Positions 1-5,001 of a DNA stretch of 5,001 bases are shown here, one piece after another. The position numbers and the translations under genes are program-made. The first letter of the stretch is position 1, and each line of letters begins with the position of its first letter. A model generated the notes under the pieces. It saw only the letters and a list, made by a program, of their open reading frames with translations, was not told where the DNA came from and did not search any database. Origin of the DNA: Alphaproteobacteria bacterium (lineage in GTDB: Bacteria > Pseudomonadota > Alphaproteobacteria > Micavibrionales > Micavibrionaceae); the NCBI GenBank assembly GCA_016763095.1, contig JAESUK010000186.1, positions 1-5,001 on the forward strand, written 5' to 3'.

Positions 1-550
1 ACTTGTCATTCTTGTGATCGATGCAACGAAGCCTCTTGAAAAACAAGATTTAACCATCGCACAACATGTTGAACGTGAAGGACGCGCCCTTGTTCTTGTC
101 GTCAATAAATGGGATCTCGCCAAAGATAAAAAAGAACTTTTGGAAGAGATTAAATACAGACTAGGACATACACTGTCTCAAGAGCCAAACCTTCCAATCG
201 TGACATTATCCGCACTCAACCAAACAAACTTTGATAAGCTCTTTTATAAGATATTCAGCTGTTATGATGTTTGGAACACTCGTATTTCAACAGGGCGTAT
301 GAACAGATGGTTACGTGGTCTAGAATCACATCACCCTGCGCCATTATCAGTAGGTCGTCCAAACAGATTGCGCTTTATTACACAGATCAAAACACGTCCA
401 CCAACATTCGTGATCTGGGTTTCAAAACCACATGATATACCAGACAGCTATAAACGCTATATCGTGAATTCTATTCGGGAAACATATGGTATTGACGGTG
501 TGCCAATCAGATTGATGGTAAGAACCTCTGTGAACCCGTACGCGGACTAA
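1..550 (+). CDS. der: Ribosome-assembly GTPase Der (EngA), C-terminal part; 5' end outside window
   Basis: Der is a double-GTPase-domain protein that binds the maturing 50S subunit. The reading frame is already open at base 2 with hydrophobic residues leading into VIDAT, typical of the second G domain just after its G3 motif. The G4 motif NKWD is encoded at about 104-115 and a G5-like SAL at about 209-217. After these comes the C-terminal KH-like domain, with the family signatures WNTRISTGRMNRWL, KTRPPTFV and GVPIRLMVR, and the protein ends in NPYAD just before TAA at 548-550. That ending matches the usual Der C-terminus, so the 3' end is complete. The first G domain and the G1-G3 motifs of the second lie upstream and cannot be judged. 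The internal GTG at 14 is not a real start. The stop codon overlaps that of the convergent SDR gene. Family assignment is secure; the KH fold is known for the family, not shown by this sequence. Confidence 0.96.
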   Translation, partial: LVILVIDATKPLEKQDLTIAQHVEREGRALVLVVNKWDLAKDKKELLEEIKYRLGHTLSQEPNLPIVTLSALNQTNFDKLFYKIFSCYDVWNTRISTGRMNRWLRGLESHHPAPLSVGRPNRLRFITQIKTRPPTFVIWVSKPHDIPDSYKRYIVNSIRETYGIDGVPIRLMVRTSVNPYAD

Positions 551-1251
551 ACGCTTACGCGTTCACCATGTTTTGAACAAGATGGTGAAGCAAGCTCCAA
601 GAAAATACGAACAATCTCATCAGGATGCGGACATTCATCAGGATTTTCTCCTGGGTATGCTTGCGCACGCATTGTTGTACGCACACGACCAGGGTCAACA
701 ATATTCACCCGAAGATTTGTTTTCTCTGTTTCAAATGCATATGTTGTCGCAATCGACTCTAAAGCCGCTTTACTTGCTGTATACGCGCCCCAGTATGCCC
801 GTGGGCGCGGTACAACGCCTGATGCCAGAAATAGTGCCCGCCCTGCCTTAGAAGCACGTAGCAACGGGTCAAGCGAGCGTAACATATGAAAGTTCGCCAT
901 CAAATTAACGGTCATAACTTCATGCCACTCTTTCGGTGGAGTTTGCGCCAATGGACGAAGCGTTCCCAAAACGCCTGCATTCGCAACCCAGATATCAAGA
1001 CCACCAAATTTTTCAAAGATTGTTGGACCCATCGTAGACAACGCATCAATATCCATAAGGTCGACGGGCATAATCGTGCTCTGCCCACCTGCACCACGAA
1101 TATGATCATCAACTTCTTCCAAAGCACCAATTGTACGCCCCAACAAAATCACATGTGCACCTTCACGGGCATACGCTTTTGCGACCGAAGCACCGATGCC
1201 ACGGGACGCACCTGTAACCAATGCAATTTTATCTTTAAGAAGCTCTGTCAT
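547..1251 (-). CDS. SDR-family NAD(P)-dependent oxidoreductase, substrate unknown
   Basis: This 234-residue protein is a classical short-chain dehydrogenase/reductase. The Rossmann glycine motif TGASRGIG is at 13-20, the adenine-ring Asp of VDL at 64, NAG at 91-93, the active-site Asn at 116, the catalytic Ser at 144, YxxxK with Tyr157 and Lys161, and PG at 187-188. The complete Asn-Ser-Tyr-Lys tetrad predicts an active enzyme. Arg17 in the glycine motif and Arg39 after strand 2 suggest NADP(H) preference, by inference from SDR cofactor rules. It is slightly shorter than the usual 250 residues. The substrate cannot be read from sequence. Its start lies 5 nt after the purF stop without a convincing Shine-Dalgarno sequence, so translation is probably coupled to purF. 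An SDR directly after purF is common in Alphaproteobacteria. Its TAG stop (549-547) overlaps the end of der. Confidence 0.93.
   Translation of the reverse strand: MTELLKDKIALVTGASRGIGASVAKAYAREGAHVILLGRTIGALEEVDDHIRGAGGQSTIMPVDLMDIDALSTMGPTIFEKFGGLDIWVANAGVLGTLRPLAQTPPKEWHEVMTVNLMANFHMLRSLDPLLRASKAGRALFLASGVVPRPRAYWGAYTASKAALESIATTYAFETEKTNLRVNIVDPGRVRTTMRAQAYPGENPDECPHPDEIVRIFLELASPSCSKHGERVSV
550..587. repeat. Two adjacent small inverted repeats at the der/SDR junction
   Basis: AACGC-TTAC-GCGTT (550-563) is a perfect 5-bp stem with a 4-nt loop that begins on the last base of the der stop codon. CACCAT (564-569) pairs with ATGGTG (582-587) across a 12-nt loop. Both lie inside the 3' end of the SDR coding region. 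Neither is followed by a T-run on either strand, so they do not qualify as intrinsic terminators. They may be chance or may stabilise the 3' ends. Confidence 0.3.
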
Positions 1252-1256
1252 AAGGA

Positions 1257-2729
1257 TTACTTACTGTAACGTTCACGAAGTTTCGTGACATTCGTCCCTG
1301 TCGTTTTATTATCATGATCAGTAAGCTCAACAGCATAATCACCTGTAAAGCACGCATCACAATATTGTGGTATGTCATTATCTCTTTTACTCTCACCAAC
1401 AGCACGGTAAAGACCGTCCGTTGAAACATACGCCAAAGAATCTGCGCCAATATGTTTTGCAATCTCTTCAACCGTAGAATTATGCGCCATCAATTTATCG
1501 TTAGAGGGCGTATCAACCCCGTAAAAACAACTATACTTTGTTGGTGGGGACGCAATACGCATATGCACTTCTTTTGCACCTGCCGCACGTACCATTTCAA
1601 CAATTTTACGAGACGTTGTTCCACGTACAATGGAATCGTCCACAAGAACAACCTTCTTACCCTTAATGAACGGTGCATTCGTATTATGCTTTAATCGTAC
1701 ACCCAAATTTCGGATTTGGTCTGTCGGCTCAATAAAGGTACGCCCGACATAATGGTTTCTGATAATCCCTAAATCAAATGGAATACCACTTTCTTGCGCA
1801 AAACCAATCGCAGCTGGAACGCCACTATCAGGAATTGGAACGATGATATCTGCACCCTCAACATTGGCTTCTTTTGCAAGCTCAATTCCAATCGCTTTAC
1901 GCGCTTCATAAACATTTTGCGCCCCCATATAGCTATCCGGTCGCGCAAAATAGACGTACTCAAAAATACAAAACCGTGAACCTGTGTTCTCAAATGGTTT
2001 ACGGCTCGTCATCCCTTTATCCGTAATCATCACCATTTCACCGGGTTCAATATCACGTACATATTCTGCATTTATGATGTCCAGCGCACATGACTCGGAT
2101 GCCAAGATATACGCATCACCAAGGCGACCAAGAACAAGCGGACGAATACCCAATGGATCACGTACACCCATAATGCACTCTTTCGTCATCGCCACTAAAG
2201 AATACGCGCCTTTAATTTGATCCAAGGCATCAATCACTTTTTCTTCAATTGTTTTGCGCTTTGAACGTGCAATAAGGTGAATAATCACCTCTGAATCTGT
2301 CGTTGATTGAAAAATAGAGCCATTTTGAACAAGCTCATTTCTAATCTCATGTGCGTTGGTCAAATTCCCATTATGCGCAATCGACATGCCTCCGAATGAT
2401 AAATCACCATATAACGGCTGAACATTTTTAAGAAGCGTATCCCCGCTTGTCGCATAGCGATTATGCGCAATCGCCATATTTCCCTTAAGATATTCAATAA
2501 TATCCTGCTCCCCAAAGGTAGCACCGACCAAGCCCAATGCACGTTTCGCATAAAATATATCATCACATTGCGATACAATCCCTGCGGCTTCTTGTCCACG
2601 ATGTTGAAGCGCATGAAGTCCTAAAGCCGAAAGTGCCGCTGCATCTTCGTGGTTAAAAACGGCAAAGACACCGCATTCATCATGAAATTTATCAGAATCT
2701 AACCCGTCTGTACTAAAAGGAGTGCTCAT
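1257..2729 (-). CDS. purF: Amidophosphoribosyltransferase (glutamine PRPP amidotransferase), [4Fe-4S] type
   Basis: PurF makes 5-phosphoribosylamine from PRPP and glutamine, the first committed step of purine synthesis in the cytosol. The 490-residue protein begins with an 18-residue propeptide ending before Cys19 in DECGVFAVF. Removal of the propeptide would expose Cys19 as the N-terminal glutaminase nucleophile. Glutamine-site residues are visible at Arg91 (HNRYATSG), HNGN (119-122) and Asp145. The phosphoribosyltransferase half carries the PRPP loop VVLVDDSIVRGTTS at 360-373. Cys254, Cys401, Cys457 and Cys460 fall at the positions of the four Fe-S ligands of Bacillus subtilis PurF, in the contexts FCIFEYV, SCFYG and YCDACFTG. 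The E. coli type lacks them. The length is normal. The start ATG overlaps the cvpA stop as ATGA, with an AGGA 11 nt upstream, and the product is presumably feedback-inhibited by purine nucleotides, as known for the family. Confidence 0.98.
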   Translation of the reverse strand: MSTPFSTDGLDSDKFHDECGVFAVFNHEDAAALSALGLHALQHRGQEAAGIVSQCDDIFYAKRALGLVGATFGEQDIIEYLKGNMAIAHNRYATSGDTLLKNVQPLYGDLSFGGMSIAHNGNLTNAHEIRNELVQNGSIFQSTTDSEVIIHLIARSKRKTIEEKVIDALDQIKGAYSLVAMTKECIMGVRDPLGIRPLVLGRLGDAYILASESCALDIINAEYVRDIEPGEMVMITDKGMTSRKPFENTGSRFCIFEYVYFARPDSYMGAQNVYEARKAIGIELAKEANVEGADIIVPIPDSGVPAAIGFAQESGIPFDLGIIRNHYVGRTFIEPTDQIRNLGVRLKHNTNAPFIKGKKVVLVDDSIVRGTTSRKIVEMVRAAGAKEVHMRIASPPTKYSCFYGVDTPSNDKLMAHNSTVEEIAKHIGADSLAYVSTDGLYRAVGESKRDNDIPQYCDACFTGDYAVELTDHDNKTTGTNVTKLRERYSK

Positions 2730-3448
2730 TGGTTATATTTTCCTATTTTATCGTCAATTTCTTTGCCAATAAGCTGATCTAGCCCATTGCGCTCATCTTT
2801 ATCGTAACCGTCATCAATGTCATACTGATTTTTGATTTCATCTTTTGATGGTTCTTCATCTTTAGATTTCAAAACATCCATATTCTCAAGAAGCTCGCGT
2901 GTTGTTTCAACGTCCTTGGTTGTCCCTTGAGGCAAGAATGTTGCCAACCAACCTGATGTACCCTCTAAGTAAAAGATCATATTAGAATCTTTAAACCACT
3001 CAGTTTTTGTCTCTTCTGGTGCCATAAGATGCACAGGCAAATACAAAACGCCAAGCAACAAAACCCCGCGCAAAATACCAAAGATCAAACCAAGAGTACG
3101 ATCAACGGGACCAAGTCCTGCGGATGACACTGCCTTGCTCAAAAAATGACTTATAATATTGAGAATAATAACAAACGCGAGGACAACCCCAGCATATGCA
3201 ATCACTTGTGCAATCAGGTCATAAGGGACTATATCAAATAATTTTTTAGGTTCCGCACCGGGAACAACACCAAGAAGACTTTCGGCCATAGGCACAAAAT
3301 CATCTCCAAAGAAAAACCCCATAGCCAAGCCACCAAAAATGCCCAGAACGGTGAGGGGTTCTTTGATCAAACCACGAAAAAGTGCAACCCCCGCAGAAAT
3401 GAGGAGAATCGCGACAACGACAATATCCGTAATAACAGCAATATCCAT
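2726..3448 (-). CDS. cvpA: CvpA family inner-membrane protein with long charged C-terminal tail
   Basis: CvpA proteins are small inner-membrane proteins named for their requirement in colicin V production and often linked to purF. Their molecular role is poorly defined. This 240-residue protein shows about four hydrophobic segments (roughly 5-25, 31-48, 80-102 and 118-140). It also has the family signature around residues 112-128, with LGPVDRTLG followed by FGILRG. Residues beyond about 145 form a soluble, highly charged tail rich in Asp, Glu and Lys, so the protein is clearly longer than E. coli CvpA (about 160 residues). The start is well supported by AGAAGG 8 nt upstream. It is the first gene of the unit, and its stop overlaps the purF start by 4 nt, which implies translational coupling. 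No signal peptide distinct from the first membrane segment is seen. Confidence 0.93.
   Translation of the reverse strand: MDIAVITDIVVVAILLISAGVALFRGLIKEPLTVLGIFGGLAMGFFFGDDFVPMAESLLGVVPGAEPKKLFDIVPYDLIAQVIAYAGVVLAFVIILNIISHFLSKAVSSAGLGPVDRTLGLIFGILRGVLLLGVLYLPVHLMAPEETKTEWFKDSNMIFYLEGTSGWLATFLPQGTTKDVETTRELLENMDVLKSKDEEPSKDEIKNQYDIDDGYDKDERNGLDQLIGKEIDDKIGKYNQ
2741..2744 (-). promoter_or_regulatory. Possible Shine-Dalgarno sequence for purF (AGGA)
   Basis: AGGA lies inside the cvpA coding region, 11 nt before the purF ATG. The spacing is long for a good site. Because cvpA ends in an ATGA overlap, purF translation probably also depends on ribosomes terminating on cvpA. Confidence 0.45.
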
Positions 3449-3456
3449 CTAAATTT

Positions 3457-3462
3457 CCTTCT
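3457..3462 (-). promoter_or_regulatory. Shine-Dalgarno sequence for cvpA (AGAAGG)
   Basis: The complement reads AGAAGG followed by 8 nt and then ATG. This is close to ideal, and it fixes the cvpA start at 3448 and the left boundary of the intergenic region. Confidence 0.8.
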
Positions 3463-3475
3463 CAAAAGTGCTATT

Positions 3476-3504
3476 TGTCTACAGTTTTCCCATTGATAAA
3501 TCAA
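3476..3504 (-). promoter_or_regulatory. Weak candidate promoter for cvpA-purF-SDR
   Basis: On the complement, TTGATT (3504-3499) is followed by a 17-nt spacer and TAGACA (3481-3476). The -35-like hexamer is reasonable, but the -10 matches only three of six positions and lacks the final T. Its -35 abuts the acs -35-like hexamer within one palindrome. A promoter for this unit must exist somewhere in or upstream of this region, but this particular assignment is tentative. Confidence 0.2.
3493..3504. repeat. Short palindrome TTGAT-AA-ATCAA
   Basis: Perfect 5-bp arms are separated by 2 nt. It lies between the divergent genes and supplies a -35-like hexamer on each strand. It resembles an FNR-type half-site pair, but the spacer is 2 nt instead of the 4 nt of the canonical FNR site, so no regulator is assigned. 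Confidence 0.5.
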
Positions 3505-3520
3505 TAGAAACATTTATGTT
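3493..3520 (+). promoter_or_regulatory. Candidate sigma70-like promoter for acs
   Basis: TTGATA (3493-3498) matches five of six positions of the -35 consensus TTGACA. After a 16-nt spacer, TATGTT (3515-3520) matches four of six positions of TATAAT. It would give a leader of about 30 nt before the acs start. Both hexamers sit inside palindromes, so a bound protein there would compete with RNA polymerase. The match was made by eye on AT-rich DNA, where chance matches are frequent. Confidence 0.4.
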
Positions 3521-3521
3521 T
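3508..3521. repeat. Short palindrome AAACAT-TT-ATGTTT
   Basis: Perfect 6-bp arms are separated by 2 nt. It begins 3 nt after the previous palindrome and covers the candidate acs -10 hexamer. It is a plausible operator by position and symmetry, but the cognate protein is unknown. Confidence 0.5.
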
Positions 3522-3546
3522 ACTTCATTCAATATGATTCAAGAAC

Positions 3547-3552
3547 AAAGGA
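3547..3552 (+). promoter_or_regulatory. Shine-Dalgarno sequence for acs (AAAGGA)
   Basis: AAAGGA is followed by 7 nt and then ATG at 3560, a strong arrangement that supports this acs start over later in-frame Met codons such as that at residue 35. Confidence 0.75.
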
Positions 3553-3559
3553 TTGAGCT

Positions 3560-5001
3560 ATGTCACAAGATCAAAATACGGACCAAAACTTAAATCAAAG
3601 TTTTTCACCGTCAAAGGATATCATTGAAAACACCCACGTCACAGCCGGAAAATACGAAGCCATGTATAATGGCTCTATTGCTCAGCCTGAAATGTTCTGG
3701 GCGGTACAATCCAAACGTATTGATTGGTTCAAACAACCAACCATCATAAAAAACACCTCCTTTGAAGGTGATATTCCCATCAAATGGTATGAAGATGGGA
3801 CGCTGAACGCCTGCTATAATTGTGTCGATCGTCACCTTGAAAATGATGGTAATAAAGTCGCTTTTATCTATGAAGCGGATGAACCAAACCAAGCACAACA
3901 CATCACCTACGCGCAAGTACATGAAAAAGTCTGCAAGCTTGCCAATGCCTTGAAAGAACGTGGCGTTAAAAAAGGGGATTGCGTGACAATCTATATGCCA
4001 ATGATCCCAGAAGCCACCTATGCCATGCTTGCTTGCGCACGGATTGGAGCAATTCACTCTGTTGTCTTCGGCGGATTTTCTCCTGACTCTTTGAGTAACC
4101 GCATCATTGACTGTAATTCTAAACTTGTGATCACAGCAAACGTTGGGCTTCGTGGCGGGAAAACAATTCCCCTCAAAGCAAACACAGACAAAGCGCTTGA
4201 AAGTTGCCCAGACGTTCACACAACCATCGTCTTCCAGCGCACCGCTGATGAGGTCAGCTGGAATGAAGATCGTGACGTATGGTGGCATGATGCCGTAAGT
4301 ACACAAACGATTGATTGTCCATGCGAGATTATGAACGCCGAAGACCCACTCTTTATTCTCTATACCTCTGGATCGACAGGAAAACCAAAAGGCGTACTCC
4401 ACACAACAGGCGGGTACATGGTTTATGCCGCCATCACCCATGAAATAACCTTCGATTATAAAAAAGACGATGTGTACTGGTGTACCGCTGATGTAGGGTG
4501 GATCACAGGACACTCATATATCGTGTATGGACCGATGGCGAACTGCGCAACACAGGTAATTTTTGAAAGCGTCCCGAACTACCCAGATTTCTCACGTTTC
4601 TGGCAAGTCGTGGAACAACATAAAGTCAATATTTTCTATACCGCGCCAACCGCCATTCGCGCTTTATTAAAAGAAGGCGACGCGTACGTGAAAAACACAG
4701 ACCGCTCTAGTTTGCGTATTCTGGGAACTGTGGGCGAACCCATTAACCACGAGGCATGGGAATGGTATTACAAAACAATCGGCGAAGAACGATGTCCAAT
4801 TGTTGATACATGGTGGCAAACGGAAACAGGCGGGCACATGATCACACCTTTGCCTGGGGCACATAACTTAAAACCAGGCTCTGCAACACAACCTTTCTTT
4901 GGCGTACAACCAATGATCGTTGACCCAGAAACAGGTGAAGAGCGCACGGGCGTTGCCGAAGGCGCGCTTTGCATCACCGACAGTTGGCCGGGGCAAATGC
5001 G
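3560..5001 (+). CDS. acs: Acetyl-CoA synthetase (acetate--CoA ligase), N-terminal 480 residues; 3' end outside window
   Basis: Acs converts acetate, ATP and CoA to acetyl-CoA through an acetyl-adenylate, feeding acetate into the TCA and glyoxylate cycles. It belongs to the ANL (adenylate-forming) superfamily. My translation gives an open frame of 480 codons to the window edge, out of about 650 usual for the family. The N-terminal segment has YNCVDRHL (86-93). The phosphate-binding loop YTSGSTGKPKG is at 268-278, ADVGWITGHSYIVYGP at 310-325, VGEP at 391-394 and DTWWQTETGG at 416-425. The acyl pocket reads Ile315, Thr316, Val391 and Trp419. The bulky Trp is the known determinant for acetate over longer acids, and this favours Acs over propionyl-CoA synthetase. 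The mobile C-terminal domain with the catalytic, acetylatable lysine lies beyond the window. The first 25 or so residues are polar and Gln/Asn-rich, probably disordered. It is transcribed divergently from cvpA. Confidence 0.97.
   Translation, partial: MSQDQNTDQNLNQSFSPSKDIIENTHVTAGKYEAMYNGSIAQPEMFWAVQSKRIDWFKQPTIIKNTSFEGDIPIKWYEDGTLNACYNCVDRHLENDGNKVAFIYEADEPNQAQHITYAQVHEKVCKLANALKERGVKKGDCVTIYMPMIPEATYAMLACARIGAIHSVVFGGFSPDSLSNRIIDCNSKLVITANVGLRGGKTIPLKANTDKALESCPDVHTTIVFQRTADEVSWNEDRDVWWHDAVSTQTIDCPCEIMNAEDPLFILYTSGSTGKPKGVLHTTGGYMVYAAITHEITFDYKKDDVYWCTADVGWITGHSYIVYGPMANCATQVIFESVPNYPDFSRFWQVVEQHKVNIFYTAPTAIRALLKEGDAYVKNTDRSSLRILGTVGEPINHEAWEWYYKTIGEERCPIVDTWWQTETGGHMITPLPGAHNLKPGSATQPFFGVQPMIVDPETGEERTGVAEGALCITDSWPGQM

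Larger units (their letters stand above)
3449..3559. promoter_or_regulatory. Divergent promoter region between cvpA-purF-SDR and acs
   Basis: This is the only substantial non-coding stretch in the window and must carry the control elements for the minus-strand unit and for acs. It is AT-rich. It contains two adjacent palindromes (3493-3504 and 3508-3521), a direct repeat of ATTCAA at 3527-3532 and 3537-3542, and Shine-Dalgarno sequences at each end. No tRNA, riboswitch-like fold or small ORF was recognised. The assignment as a divergent control region follows from gene orientation; the individual elements are weaker. Confidence 0.75.

Noticed and set aside
14..550. A self-standing short GTPase-related protein starting at the GTG at 14
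   Set aside because: The frame is open to the left edge and the residues before GTG fit Der, so this is the tail of a full-length gene cut by the window.
550..587. Intrinsic bidirectional terminator between der and the SDR gene
   Set aside because: The stems are short and no T-run follows on either strand.
573..1269. Plus-strand open frames of 92 and 127 codons opposite the SDR gene
   Set aside because: They are antisense to a gene with an intact SDR catalytic tetrad. The translations show no family features and look like frame shadows.
3493..3504. Canonical FNR/FixK-type box upstream of acs
   Set aside because: The half-sites TTGAT and ATCAA match, but only 2 nt separate them, whereas the FNR consensus needs 4. 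Kept only as an unassigned palindrome.
3611..4513. A 300-codon open frame antisense to acs
   Set aside because: It lies wholly opposite the confident acs frame. Its translation is rich in Cys, Phe and Trp with no recognisable domain, as expected for a shadow frame, and no Shine-Dalgarno sequence stands out.
1..5001. Mobile element, CRISPR array, defence or biosynthetic gene cluster
   Set aside because: All five genes are core housekeeping or common oxidoreductase families. No repeats with regular spacing, transposase or integrase motifs, or att-like duplications were seen.

Overview
The window looks like ordinary core chromosome from a moderately AT-rich member of the Alphaproteobacteria. 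That placement is an inference. It rests on the cvpA-purF-SDR gene order, which is familiar from that class, the alphaproteobacterial flavour of the Der C-terminus, and the [4Fe-4S]-type PurF. No rRNA, tRNA, CRISPR array, transposase, integrase or other mobile-element signature was seen, and codon usage does not change obviously across the window.

Layout. (1) Positions 1-550, plus strand: the 3' end of der (engA), a ribosome-assembly GTPase whose 5' part lies outside the window. (2) Positions 547-3448, minus strand: a compact three-gene unit transcribed in the order cvpA, purF, short-chain dehydrogenase (SDR). cvpA and purF overlap by ATGA, and purF and the SDR gene are 5 nt apart. The SDR gene meets der tail to tail and their stop codons overlap by 4 nt. 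(3) Positions 3449-3559: a 111-nt divergent intergenic region, the only substantial non-coding DNA here. It carries good Shine-Dalgarno sequences for both flanking genes, a plausible sigma70-like promoter towards acs, and two adjacent short palindromes. (4) Positions 3560-5001, plus strand: the first 480 codons of acs (acetyl-CoA synthetase), which run off the right edge.

Functionally, PurF commits PRPP to purine synthesis and is co-expressed with the membrane protein CvpA, as in many proteobacteria. The SDR is a probable NADP(H)-dependent oxidoreductase of unknown substrate that appears to share the transcript. Acs activates acetate to acetyl-CoA and is divergently controlled. Der supports 50S maturation and is unrelated in pathway.

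I did not find a novel system. The points most worth a second look are the palindrome pair with back-to-back -35-like hexamers between cvpA and acs, the gapless der/SDR convergent junction without a visible terminator, and the long charged tail of CvpA.
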